Positions 1 through 6,403 of a DNA stretch of 12,195 nucleotides are shown in pieces. A program made the translations under genes and the position numbers. How positions within the stretch are numbered: position 1 is the first letter of the stretch; the number at the start of each line of letters is the position of its first letter. This DNA is from Kiritimatiellia bacterium (GTDB lineage Bacteria > Verrucomicrobiota > Kiritimatiellia > RFP12 > UBA1067), in NCBI GenBank assembly GCA_017405115.1, contig JAFRBA010000177.1, forward strand, positions 1 through 12,195, in the 5' to 3' direction. The notes under the pieces were generated by a model. The model was not told the origin of the DNA and made no database searches. It was given only the letters and a program-made list of their open reading frames with translations.

Positions 1-1
1 A

Positions 2-298
2 CGATTTGGGGACGGCCTATGTCGGTTTGGCAGGACTATGTGGCGGGGACTTGTCCCCACGAACCTTGAAAGTACGCTAAAGGCGAGGATTGAAATGCAG
101 GGCGAAACACCTATCGTGACTTGGGATCCGAACCTGAACGAAGATGGCGTAGAGCGGCGGCTCTACAAGGTCTACGGCAGCGAGACGCTGGAGAACGGCG
201 GCGAGTGGCAGTACCCGACCAACTCGCTTCACCGCTTCTTCAAGGCCTTGGTTGAGAGGCGTAGGGGTAGGGTTGACCAACAAACTAAGATTTGGTAA
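2..298 (+). CDS. C-terminal piece of a probable surface/secreted protein, 5'-incomplete
   Basis: The frame is open from base 2 to the TAA at 296-298, so the gene may begin before the window. An ATG at 38 exists but has no convincing ribosome-binding site. The recognisable part is 'TPIVTWDPNLNEDG', then 'YKVYGSETLENG', then 'YPTNSLHRFFKALVE'. From memory this resembles the short beta-rich C-terminal module (tryptophan, 'PNLN', 'PTN...RFFKV') that ends many large extracellular proteins of Kiritimatiellota-type bacteria; no function is known to me. The last residues after 'ALVE' (RRRGRVDQQTKIW) do not look like the usual ending, and a palindrome (45-58) sits in the same frame. The piece may therefore be a decaying remnant rather than the end of an intact gene. 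Whether it is expressed cannot be told from the sequence. Confidence 0.4.
   Translation, partial: RFGDGLCRFGRTMWRGLVPTNLESTLKARIEMQGETPIVTWDPNLNEDGVERRLYKVYGSETLENGGEWQYPTNSLHRFFKALVERRRGRVDQQTKIW
45..58. repeat. GGGGAC-TT-GTCCCC palindrome
   Basis: This is a perfect inverted repeat with six-base arms and a two-base centre. It is the same family as the four copies in the permease gene near 11.3 kb, which have a one-base centre. Here it is read in frame as 'GLVP' within the partial protein at 2-298. A lone GGGGAC half-site also occurs at 8-13. Confidence 0.7.
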
Positions 299-301
299 AC
301 T
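273..301 (+). promoter_or_regulatory. Putative promoter of the antitoxin-toxin pair
   Basis: TTGACC (273-278) is separated by exactly 17 bases from TAAACT (296-301), which is preceded by TGG, an extended -10. It ends 28 bases before the antitoxin GTG start, leaving room for a short leader with a ribosome-binding site. In this class of module the promoter is normally repressed by the antitoxin itself. I do not see a clear palindromic operator here. Confidence 0.5.
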
Positions 302-317
302 ATCGGCGAAATCTAGA

Positions 318-325
318 AAGGAGGG
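318..325 (+). promoter_or_regulatory. Ribosome-binding site fixing the antitoxin GTG start
   Basis: AAGGAGGG is a strong Shine-Dalgarno sequence whose end lies four bases before the GTG at 330. It supports GTG 330 over the upstream in-frame TTG codons, including the one at 252 that would add a low-quality N-terminus. Confidence 0.6.
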
Positions 326-329
326 TTGC

Positions 330-584
330 GTGCCGACTACATTGAATGTGAACGAAGCGAAGACACACTTCTCGAGCGTGGTTTCCGAAGTCGAGAAAAA
401 CCTTGTCGCATTTACTATCATGCGATATGGACGGCCTGTCGCCAGGATCGTCCCGCTTGAGTCGCCGCGCAGAACGTTCAAGCCCATTCCCGGCTTGGCC
501 GGAAAAGTCAAGGTGAAGTGCAATCTGTTTGACGACTCCTCTTGTGAATGGGAGGCCTGCGGCGATGCGCCCACTGCTTCTTGA
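330..584 (+). CDS. Phd/YefM-family antitoxin
   Basis: This is an 84-residue DNA-binding antitoxin of a type II toxin-antitoxin pair. Residues 1-46 have the Phd/YefM pattern: 'LNVNEAKTHFSSVVSEVE' followed by 'YGRPVARIVPLE', the strand-helix-strand core that dimerises on operator DNA. Residues about 50-84 ('FKPIPGLAGKVKV...LFDDSS') form the acidic, probably disordered tail that in this family wraps the toxin and blocks it. The start is GTG, chosen because AAGGAGGG precedes it. Its last 20 bases overlap the toxin gene, implying translational coupling. Base composition is unlike the downstream genes: 27 of 60 bases are G/C at 361-420 against 46 of 60 at 1201-1260, consistent with horizontal acquisition. 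Family assignment is firm; the exact regulatory behaviour is inferred from the family. Confidence 0.85.
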   Translation: MPTTLNVNEAKTHFSSVVSEVEKNLVAFTIMRYGRPVARIVPLESPRRTFKPIPGLAGKVKVKCNLFDDSSCEWEACGDAPTAS

Positions 585-954
585 CACGTGTGCAGTCCTT
601 CGGCTGGCGAACGGCGAGTTCAGAAAGTTCTCGGCTTCGGCCATGAAGGCGATGCGCGAGGCCGACATCCTCTACGTGAGTCCGATATCTGAATGGGAGA
701 TAGCGCTGAAATGGCGGGATGGCGGAATTGAGCTTCCGATGCCGCCAAGGGATCTTATGCGTACGCTTGTCGATTCCTATTCCCTTTCGTTGATTCCTTT
801 GTCGGAAGAGGTCATGTTCAAGGCGACGGAGCTGCCGGCGGTGCATCGTGACCCGGCGGATCGTTTCATAATAGCAACGGCGTCACTCGGCAATCTGACC
901 GTTGTCACAACAGACCGCCGATTCCGGGAATATGGGGTTCGCGTAATCTCATGA
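565..954 (+). CDS. PIN-domain toxin (VapC-like ribonuclease, COG3744 type)
   Basis: This 129-residue protein fills a single PIN domain. The acidic metal-binding residues expected of a PIN nuclease are present: Asp7 in 'LLLDTC', Glu43 in 'ISEWEIALKW', Asp96 and Asp99 in 'HRDPADRFIIA', and Asp117 in 'VVTTDRRF'. The 'SEWEIALK' and 'HRDPADR' motifs match the subgroup of PIN toxins paired with Phd-type antitoxins. Members of this superfamily cut RNA, often tRNA or rRNA; the target here is unknown. The ATG at 565 follows GGGAGG (550-555) at a good distance, so I prefer it to the in-frame TTG at 529. The gene overlaps the antitoxin by 20 bases, the usual antitoxin-first order. No catalytic residue is missing, so the toxin is probably active. 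Confidence 0.85.
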   Translation: MRPLLLDTCAVLRLANGEFRKFSASAMKAMREADILYVSPISEWEIALKWRDGGIELPMPPRDLMRTLVDSYSLSLIPLSEEVMFKATELPAVHRDPADRFIIATASLGNLTVVTTDRRFREYGVRVIS

Positions 955-1022
955 GGCCAGTCGCTGCGGCGAACGCGTCAAGCGGCAAAGGCGGCGCGGA
1001 CTGCGGTGTGCAGGGAAGAATC

Positions 1023-2309
1023 ATGAACATCGAGATGACGATCGAGGAGCTGAAGGCCGAGCTGCGCGCGGGGGCGCGGGCGATACTCCAGGTCAGGCAC
1101 GCGGAGCGTCCGAAGATGGACCCCGACGACCCGACCTTCGGCGACGCGCTGCACCTGACGCGCGAGGGCGTCCGCACGTCGCGCCTCCTCGGCGAGTCGC
1201 TCGCCGAGTTCGCGGGCGACGCGGCGTTCGCGTCCAGCCCGCTCACGCGCACGCGCGAGACCGCCGCGTACATAGCCGAGGGCATGGGGCTCAGGGGCGC
1301 GCTGATCGCCACGGACGAGCTGCTCGGGAACGGGTCGTTCTTCTACGAGGCCCCCATGCAGGTGCTCCACACCTTCAAGGACCTCGAGTTCTTCAACGCA
1401 TGCTTCACGTACTTCAGGGAGAGGCGGCTGCCGGGCTTCAGGGAGCTCGGCGCGGCGGCCGACGCCTGCGAGCGGTGGCTGGACGAGCACGCCGGCGGGA
1501 GGCGGCTCTTCGTGGCCGTCACGCACGACTGCTACATCGCGGCGTTCCTGAACGCGCGCGGCGCGTACGGCCCCGGCTCGCGGAAGGACTGGGTGAGGTT
1601 CCTCGACGGCGGCGTCACGCTGGTCTACCCGGACGGGTCGCGCCGCTATGCGCTGGTGCGCGCCGGGCTGTCGCACGGAATCTGCGGGGTTAGGCCGACG
1701 AGGGGGGTGGTGTTCGACTTCGGCGGCGTCATGACGACGACGACGATGCCGACGCGCGTGAGAAAGGTAACGGACTCCTTCGGCATAGAGTGGGCCGACC
1801 TCGAGCGCGGCTTCGCGAGGTACAGGCGGCTCATGGACGGCGGGTTCATCACGATAGACGACCTCTACTCGCTGATCTGGGCCGACGCCGACATAGACCT
1901 GCCGGAAGACGTCCGTGCGCGGATACTCGAGGAGGACTACGCGAGCTTCATGGAGGGGTACCGCAACCTCAAGACGCTCGAGTGGATGAGGGAGCTCAAG
2001 GCCGCCGGGTTCAAGATCGGGATACTGACGAACATGCCGCCGTCGATGGCGCCGCGGTTCAGGAAGGTCTTCGCCGACTTCATAGCGCTGGCCGACGCCG
2101 TGGTGGTGTCCGGCGAGGAGCGCATGTTCAAGCCCCAGCGCCGCATCTACGAGCTGCTCCGTTCGAGGATAGGCCTGGAGCCCGACGAACTGTGCTTCAT
2201 AGACGATGTTGAGTCGAACTGCGAGGGCGCCCGGCGCAGCGGCTGGCATGCGGTCCGCTTCGTGGACAACGACCAGGCCGCGCGGGACTTCAGGGAGCGG
2301 TTCGGCTGA
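1023..2309 (+). CDS. Histidine phosphatase-HAD hydrolase fusion protein
   Basis: This 428-residue cytosolic protein carries two unrelated phosphatase domains. Residues about 17-215 form a histidine phosphatase: 'RHAE' at 25-28 with the nucleophile His26, 'SSPLTRTRETA' at 71-81 with the phosphate-binding arginines, and 'VTHD' at 166-169 with the second His168. Residues about 226-428 form a HAD-IA phosphatase: motif I 'FDFGGV' (Asp232), motif II 'GILTN' (Thr336), motif III 'FKPQ' (Lys370), and motif IV 'FIDDVESN' (Asp394, Asp395). The second motif I aspartate is Gly234, as in YihX-like members. Both active sites look complete, so the protein may remove phosphate from two substrates or act twice in one pathway; substrates cannot be told. 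ATG 1023 follows AGGGA at 1012-1016. An in-frame ATG at 951 overlapping the toxin stop would add 24 unlikely residues. The stop shares one base with the next gene. Confidence 0.8.
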   Translation: MNIEMTIEELKAELRAGARAILQVRHAERPKMDPDDPTFGDALHLTREGVRTSRLLGESLAEFAGDAAFASSPLTRTRETAAYIAEGMGLRGALIATDELLGNGSFFYEAPMQVLHTFKDLEFFNACFTYFRERRLPGFRELGAAADACERWLDEHAGGRRLFVAVTHDCYIAAFLNARGAYGPGSRKDWVRFLDGGVTLVYPDGSRRYALVRAGLSHGICGVRPTRGVVFDFGGVMTTTTMPTRVRKVTDSFGIEWADLERGFARYRRLMDGGFITIDDLYSLIWADADIDLPEDVRARILEEDYASFMEGYRNLKTLEWMRELKAAGFKIGILTNMPPSMAPRFRKVFADFIALADAVVVSGEERMFKPQRRIYELLRSRIGLEPDELCFIDDVESNCEGARRSGWHAVRFVDNDQAARDFRERFG

Positions 2310-3247
2310 TGGAGAACCTGCTTGAGGTTGCGCAGCAGGTGGCGGTCCTCTTCGTGATGATGGGGGTCGGGGCGGCGCTTCGCCGGCTTCGGATGCTGGA
2401 CGACGCCGCGGTCGGCGGCATGGTGAACCTCCTTATGTTCGTCGTCACGCCGTGCGTGGTCGTCGACTGCTTCCAGCGTCCGTTCGACGGCGCAATGCTC
2501 GGCGGGCTGGGAATTGCGTTCGCCATCGCCTCGCTGGGGCATCTTGCGCTAATTGCAATCGCCGCGCTGTGCGTGCGCTGCCGCGGGGAGGACACGCGGC
2601 GGACGCTCATGCTCGCCGCGGTCTTCTCGAACGCGGGCTTCATGGGGCTGCCGCTGGAGCAGGCGATTCTCGGGCAGCGCGGGGTCTTCTTCGGGGCCGT
2701 CTACGTAGTCGTGTTCAACCTGTTCATCTGGAGCTGGGGCGTGAAGGCGATGGGAGGAGGGGGAAAGGAAGAAGGAAGGGGTGCGGTGTGGAAGATGGTG
2801 CTCAACCCCGGGACTGTCGGGATTGCGCTTGGACTGCCGCTCTTTCTCCTTTCGGTGCGACTGCCTGCTGTGGTCGCGGTGCCGGTCCACCATCTCTCGA
2901 ACCTGAACACGCCGCTTGCGATGGTCGCGATCGGCTACAGCCTCGCAGGCGCGCGGCTCGGCCGCGTGGCGAGGACCGGCGGCGTGTGGGTTGCCTCGAC
3001 GGTACGCCTGTTCGTCAGCCCGCTGGTCCTCGTGGCCATGATGTACCCGTTCAGGCGCAGCCTCGACGCGGACATGATGCTCGCGATGGTCATCGCGGCG
3101 TCCGCGCCCGTGGCTGCGATGGTGTCCATCTTCGCGTCCAAGTTCCGGCGAGACGTGGACGCCGGGGTCGCCGTGGTCAGCGGCACGACGCTGGCGAGCA
3201 TCGCGACGATGCCGATCGTCGTCGCGTTCGCGAAATTCGTTCTTTAG
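2309..3247 (+). CDS. AEC-family (auxin efflux carrier-like) transporter
   Basis: This 312-residue inner-membrane protein has about ten hydrophobic segments and a short polar loop in the middle ('MGGGGKEEGRGA', near residue 150). Family signatures are 'VFSNAGFMGLPL' in the N-terminal half, then 'NPGTVGIALGLPLFLL' and 'LSNLNTPLAMVAIGYSLA' in the second half, the inverted-repeat architecture of the bile/arsenite/riboflavin (BART) superfamily. Bacterial AEC proteins export or import small organic acids such as malate; the substrate is not readable from the sequence. Its ATG overlaps the TGA of the phosphatase fusion (TGATG), so the two are almost certainly co-translated. An intrinsic terminator lies just after its stop. 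Confidence 0.88.
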   Translation: MENLLEVAQQVAVLFVMMGVGAALRRLRMLDDAAVGGMVNLLMFVVTPCVVVDCFQRPFDGAMLGGLGIAFAIASLGHLALIAIAALCVRCRGEDTRRTLMLAAVFSNAGFMGLPLEQAILGQRGVFFGAVYVVVFNLFIWSWGVKAMGGGGKEEGRGAVWKMVLNPGTVGIALGLPLFLLSVRLPAVVAVPVHHLSNLNTPLAMVAIGYSLAGARLGRVARTGGVWVASTVRLFVSPLVLVAMMYPFRRSLDADMMLAMVIAASAPVAAMVSIFASKFRRDVDAGVAVVSGTTLASIATMPIVVAFAKFVL

Positions 3248-3252
3248 CCCTA

Positions 3253-3273
3253 TTGCCGCGGCGGCGATTTTTT
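3253..3273 (+). terminator. Intrinsic terminator after the AEC permease gene
   Basis: TTGCCG (3253-3258), loop CGG, and CGGCGA (3262-3267) make a six-pair stem with one T-G wobble, followed by six T residues (3268-3273). It begins five bases after the permease stop codon. The stem is short, but the position and T-run fit a rho-independent terminator. Confidence 0.5.
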
Positions 3274-3281
3274 GGTATCAT
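3253..3281 (+). promoter_or_regulatory. Putative sigma-70-type promoter for the pal-tat operon
   Basis: TTGCCG (3253-3258), 17 bases, then TATCAT (3276-3281) preceded by TGG, an extended -10. The -35 hexamer is also the left arm of the terminator stem, so ending one transcript and starting the next use the same 29 bases. Transcription would start near 3288, about 35 bases before the pal ATG. Confidence 0.55.
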
Positions 3282-3323
3282 ATGCGTCGGATTTTCCAAC
3301 TAACACTAAGGAGAAACAAGACA

Positions 3324-3887
3324 ATGAAGCTCTCGACGATGGTAACGGTTCTCGCGGTCGCGCTCTGCGTGGCGGGCTGCAAGTACAACAAGCCCGGCAA
3401 GGGTGGCGCAGGCGGGGCCGGCGGCGACGGGGCCAGCGGGCGCGACATCTCTTCCGAGGAGTTCAACAATTCCCAGGCGGGGTCGATAGGCGACGCCTCC
3501 GAGGGCAAGTTTGAGGACATGTACGCGCGCTGCACCGACGTCGACTTCGCGCCGGTGTACTTCGGCTTCGACTCGACTGTCGTGCCGCAGGGCGAGCTTG
3601 GCAAGATCGACGCGGTCGCGCAGCACCTCAATTCGCATTCCGAGCGAGTGGTGGTTGTCGAGGGCAACTGCGACGAGCGCGGCTCCAACGAGTACAACAT
3701 GTCGCTCGGCGAGAACCGCGCGGTCATAGTGCGCAACTACCTGGTGCAGAACGGCATCTCGGCGAACCGGATCCAGACCCGCAGCTACGGCGAGGAGAAG
3801 CCCGCGGCCGACGGCCACGACGAGAGCGCGTGGTCGATGAACCGCCGCGGCGAGTTCGCGATCTACGACACGACCCAGAGGAAGTGA
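3324..3887 (+). CDS. pal: Peptidoglycan-associated lipoprotein (Pal/OmpA-like)
   Basis: This 187-residue outer-membrane lipoprotein binds peptidoglycan and tethers the outer membrane to the wall. Residues 1-19 are a lipoprotein signal ending in the lipobox 'VAGC', with Cys19 the lipidated residue. A glycine-rich linker follows (about 25-40). The OmpA-like domain spans about 75-185: 'PVYFGFDSTVVP', then 'VEGNCDERGSNEYNMSLGE' with Asp117 and Arg119 positioned to bind diaminopimelate, and 'NRRGEFAI' near the end. The usual His of 'GHCDERG' is Asn here. ATG 3324 follows AAGGAG (3308-3313); an upstream in-frame ATG at 3282 would put an arginine-rich stretch before the signal peptide. No tolA, tolB or tolQ neighbour is visible. 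Instead Tat genes follow at once, 11 bases downstream. Confidence 0.9.
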   Translation: MKLSTMVTVLAVALCVAGCKYNKPGKGGAGGAGGDGASGRDISSEEFNNSQAGSIGDASEGKFEDMYARCTDVDFAPVYFGFDSTVVPQGELGKIDAVAQHLNSHSERVVVVEGNCDERGSNEYNMSLGENRAVIVRNYLVQNGISANRIQTRSYGEEKPAADGHDESAWSMNRRGEFAIYDTTQRK

Positions 3888-3898
3888 CGACGGTCTAG

Positions 3899-4330
3899 AT
3901 GGCATTCGCGATCGTTTTTGATAGCGTGGGGGCCGGCGAGTGGTTGGTGCTGCTCGCCGTGCTTCTTGTCGTGATGGGGCCCAAGCGGCTGCCGTCCGTC
4001 ATACGTTCGTTCGGAAACCACTACGCGAAGTTCCGCCGCGCCGCGGAGAGCTTCAAGCGGCAGATAATGGAGATGGACACCGAGTTCGAGCGGGCCGTCG
4101 ACTCTGCCGCCCGCGAGGCCGAGGAGGCGGCGAAGATACCGGACGTCGCGGATGATCCCGCCGTGGATCCCGCGTATGGCCCTGATGGGCCGTATGGTTC
4201 GGACGGGCCCTACGGCCCTGACGGCCCGGAATCCCCGGAGGGTTCCGCAGGTCGTGAAACCCAGGACGCTCCGGAGGGGGGTGCGGAGCAGGCGGCGGCA
4301 GATGGCGATCGAGCTTCTCAAGAATCCTGA
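3899..4330 (+). CDS. tatB: Twin-arginine translocase TatA/TatB-family subunit (TatB-like)
   Basis: This 143-residue protein has one N-terminal membrane helix (about residues 14-27, 'EWLVLLAVLLVVM'), the hinge 'GPKRLP' (27-32), and a long amphipathic, charged helix to about residue 80. Glu14 before the helix, 'GP' instead of 'FG' at the hinge, and the long helix resemble TatB more than TatA, but the two cannot be separated safely by eye. With TatC it would form the receptor for folded proteins bearing twin-arginine signals. The tail is acidic and proline/glycine-rich, with three copies of a six-residue repeat (93-110), presumably disordered. It sits between pal and tatC and overlaps tatC by 29 bases in another frame. 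If this is TatB, a separate TatA should exist elsewhere in the genome. Confidence 0.8.
   Translation: MAFAIVFDSVGAGEWLVLLAVLLVVMGPKRLPSVIRSFGNHYAKFRRAAESFKRQIMEMDTEFERAVDSAAREAEEAAKIPDVADDPAVDPAYGPDGPYGSDGPYGPDGPESPEGSAGRETQDAPEGGAEQAAADGDRASQES
4175..4228 (+). repeat. Three tandem 18-base repeats coding YGPDGP-type hexapeptides
   Basis: Units at 4175-4192, 4193-4210 and 4211-4228 encode YGPDGP, YGSDGP and YGPDGP. Third-codon positions differ between the units, so the peptide repeat seems kept while the DNA has drifted. It lies in the cytoplasmic tail of the TatB-like protein. Confidence 0.8.
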
Positions 4331-5075
4331 CGCGCGGAACGATCCGCCGCGTCCGCTTCTCGAGCACCTTCTGGCGCTTCGCGACATGATAGTCTTCGCG
4401 GCTGTCTCGTGGGTCGTGTGCGCGGTCGTGGCCGGCGTCTTCTCCCCGACGATACTCGCCTGGCTGAAGAGCCCGGCTGCGGCTAGCGAGGACATGCTGC
4501 AGGGGCTTGACCTCACGAGCGGCTTCTCGACCATCATGTCCATCTCGCTCTGGGGCGGCACGGCCCTAGCGTTTCCGTTCATCGCCTACGCCATACTCAG
4601 GTTCGTCTTCCCCGCGCTGACAAACCGCGAGAAGCTCGTGATACTCTCCATTCTGATCGCGGGCTCCGGCTTCTTCCTCGTCGGGGTGGTGCTTGCGTAC
4701 GCGAAGACCCTGCCGATGGTCGTTGCCGTGTTCCAGAAGATAAACGCGTGGGTCGGGCTGCCGAACACGGTGATCCGGATCGAGGGCTACATTTCGATCG
4801 TGATGAAGACCATCATCGCCTTCGGCCTCGTGTTCCAGCTGCCGCTCATCCTGTTCGTGCTGGGCTGGTTCGGCGTCATAACCTCCAAGACACTGCGCGA
4901 GAAGCGCAGGGTCGCGATAGTGCTGTCGTTCTTCTTGGCGATGTTCCTCACGCCGCCGGATCCGATGAGCCAGTTCTTCATGGCCGTGCCGCTCTGCCTA
5001 CTCTACGAGCTGTCCATCTGGCTGATCTGGCTCAAGGAACGGGGCTCCTTCTCGAAGCGGGGCGCTGCGGCATGA
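4302..5075 (+). CDS. tatC: Sec-independent protein translocase TatC
   Basis: This 257-residue inner-membrane protein has six expected transmembrane helices and is the signal-peptide-binding core of the Tat translocase. Conserved sites: 'LLEHLLALRD' at 19-28 (the TatC 'HLxELR' region, with Glu replaced by Ala25), 'FPFIAYAILRFVFPALTNRE' at 91-110 with Phe101 and Glu110 at the nine-residue spacing of E. coli Phe94/Glu103, 'FGLVFQLP' (174-181) where E. coli has Glu170 but this protein has Gln179, and 'LTPPDPMSQ' (216-224) with Asp220. The start at 4302 lies inside the preceding gene and gives the usual N-terminal length; the frame is open further upstream to 4152, but that extension is the TatB-like repeat region in another frame and is not convincing. 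The stop overlaps the next start (ATGA). Confidence 0.93.
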   Translation: MAIELLKNPDARNDPPRPLLEHLLALRDMIVFAAVSWVVCAVVAGVFSPTILAWLKSPAAASEDMLQGLDLTSGFSTIMSISLWGGTALAFPFIAYAILRFVFPALTNREKLVILSILIAGSGFFLVGVVLAYAKTLPMVVAVFQKINAWVGLPNTVIRIEGYISIVMKTIIAFGLVFQLPLILFVLGWFGVITSKTLREKRRVAIVLSFFLAMFLTPPDPMSQFFMAVPLCLLYELSIWLIWLKERGSFSKRGAAA

Positions 5076-6385
5076 GGCGCCGGTCCTCGGTGGCGCTCGG
5101 CTTTCTGGCGCTTATCCTAGTCGGCGCGATTCTCCTCTCCTCGCCATGGGCCCGCGCGGCCGGCGAGTGGGGGCCGTTCGGCGAAGCCCTCTTCACCGCA
5201 TGCTCGGCCGTCTGCGTGACGGGGCTGTCCGTCGTCGAGGTCGGCAGGGAGTATTCGCACGCCGGCATAGTGGTGCTGACGGCGCTTGTCGAGATCGGTT
5301 GCATCGGTCTTATGACCTGCGGCACGTTCCTCGTCGTCGCCATCGGGCGGCGGCTTTCGCTGCATCGCGAGTTCTCGCTGATGAACGCCTACGGCGTGCC
5401 GGCGGTGAAGGGCCTCCGCGGGCTCATCATATGGGTCGTCGGCTCGATGCTTACTTTCCAGTTCATCGGGGCCGTCGCGCTTCATGCGCACGGAGTCGGC
5501 GTGGCCCGCTCGCTGTTCTACTCGATCATGAACTTCTGCAACGCGGGCTTCTCCATGGACCCCGATTCGCTGGCGCCGTGGGCGGACGACCCGTTCGCGG
5601 TCGTGACGATGGGCGTCCTCACTATCCTCGGCGGCATCGGGTTCCTTGTGCTCTTCAACCTGTTCACGTTCCGCTTCTTCTCGTTCCGCCCGGCCTCGCG
5701 CGGGCGGCTCACGCTCCACACCCGCACTGTGCTGCGCGTCTCGGCGATCCTGCTGGCGGTCACGTTCGTGGCGTTCCTCGCAGCCGAGTGGCGTCACTCG
5801 CTCGCGGACATGCCGACGGCGAAGCGCCTGTGGGTCGGCTTCTACCAGGCCATAACGCCGCGCACGTGCGGCTTCTGCCTCGTGCCGACGGAGGACCTGC
5901 AGCCGCTCACGCGCCTCGTCTACGAGGTGATGATGTTCTTCGGGGGCGCGCCCGGCTCGGCCTGCGGCGGGATAAAGGTGACGACTCTGACGGTCCTGAT
6001 CTGCACCCTCACGGCGATGTGCCGGGGGGAGACCGAGACGGTCGTCTCGCGCAGGACGGTGTCGACGGAGATCGTGCGCGAGTCGATCGTGATATTCATG
6101 ACCCTCGCGGCGCTGATTACCGTCGTCATGGGGTTCCTGCTCGTGACCGAGCGGGGGAGCGGCATCGCGCAGGACGCGCTGTTCTTCGAGGCGGTGTCGG
6201 CCGTCACCACGACCGGGCTCACCGTCGGAGACACGACGCGGAGCCTTTCCGCGGGCGGGAGGTGCGTGCTGATGGCCGCGATGTTCTGCGGGAGGCTCGG
6301 CGCGCTCGCCGTCGTCATGATGATCGGCGACCGCGAGTCGAAGCGCCACATCCGCTATCCGCAGGAGGAGCTTGTTGTTGGATAG
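5072..6385 (+). CDS. TrkH/KtrB-family potassium uptake subunit
   Basis: This 437-residue inner-membrane protein is the K+-conducting subunit of a Trk/Ktr system. The four pore-loop filter segments are visible: 'SAVCVTGLSV' (Gly51), 'NFCNAGFS' (Gly159), 'TPRTCGFC' (Gly267) and 'SAVTTTGLTV' (Gly382). Filter 3 has Cys where 'RTAGF' is common. The conserved 'GGAPGSACGGIK' (291-302) precedes the later helices. The length matches KtrB (about 440-450 residues) better than long TrkH. The gating partner (TrkA/KtrA, an RCK-domain protein) is not in this window, so it must be encoded elsewhere or be absent. The ATG overlaps the tatC TGA (ATGA), indicating translational coupling. The Tat genes and this channel are in one operon but have no known direct link. 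Confidence 0.88.
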   Translation: MRRRSSVALGFLALILVGAILLSSPWARAAGEWGPFGEALFTACSAVCVTGLSVVEVGREYSHAGIVVLTALVEIGCIGLMTCGTFLVVAIGRRLSLHREFSLMNAYGVPAVKGLRGLIIWVVGSMLTFQFIGAVALHAHGVGVARSLFYSIMNFCNAGFSMDPDSLAPWADDPFAVVTMGVLTILGGIGFLVLFNLFTFRFFSFRPASRGRLTLHTRTVLRVSAILLAVTFVAFLAAEWRHSLADMPTAKRLWVGFYQAITPRTCGFCLVPTEDLQPLTRLVYEVMMFFGGAPGSACGGIKVTTLTVLICTLTAMCRGETETVVSRRTVSTEIVRESIVIFMTLAALITVVMGFLLVTERGSGIAQDALFFEAVSAVTTTGLTVGDTTRSLSAGGRCVLMAAMFCGRLGALAVVMMIGDRESKRHIRYPQEELVVG

Positions 6386-6403
6386 GCAAGGAGGGGAGGG
6401 GAA

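Noticed and set aside
8..30. Second palindrome copy at the window start
   Set aside because: Only a GGGGAC half-site (8-13) is present, without a matching GTCCCC arm at the expected distance.
529..564. Earlier TTG start for the PIN toxin
   Set aside because: ATG 565 has a GGGAGG ribosome-binding site and places the conserved 'LLLDTC' strand at the N-terminus as in the family.
1716..1733. HAD domain inactive because motif I reads 'FDFGGV' with no second Asp
   Set aside because: 'DFGG' and 'DLGN' variants occur in active YihX-like HAD phosphatases, and motifs II-IV are intact, so inactivity cannot be claimed.
4152..4301. N-terminal extension of TatC to an ATG at 4152
   Set aside because: It would overlap the TatB-like repeat region by about 180 bases, and the extra residues are Arg/Pro-rich with no TatC similarity. 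ATG 4302 gives the normal family length.
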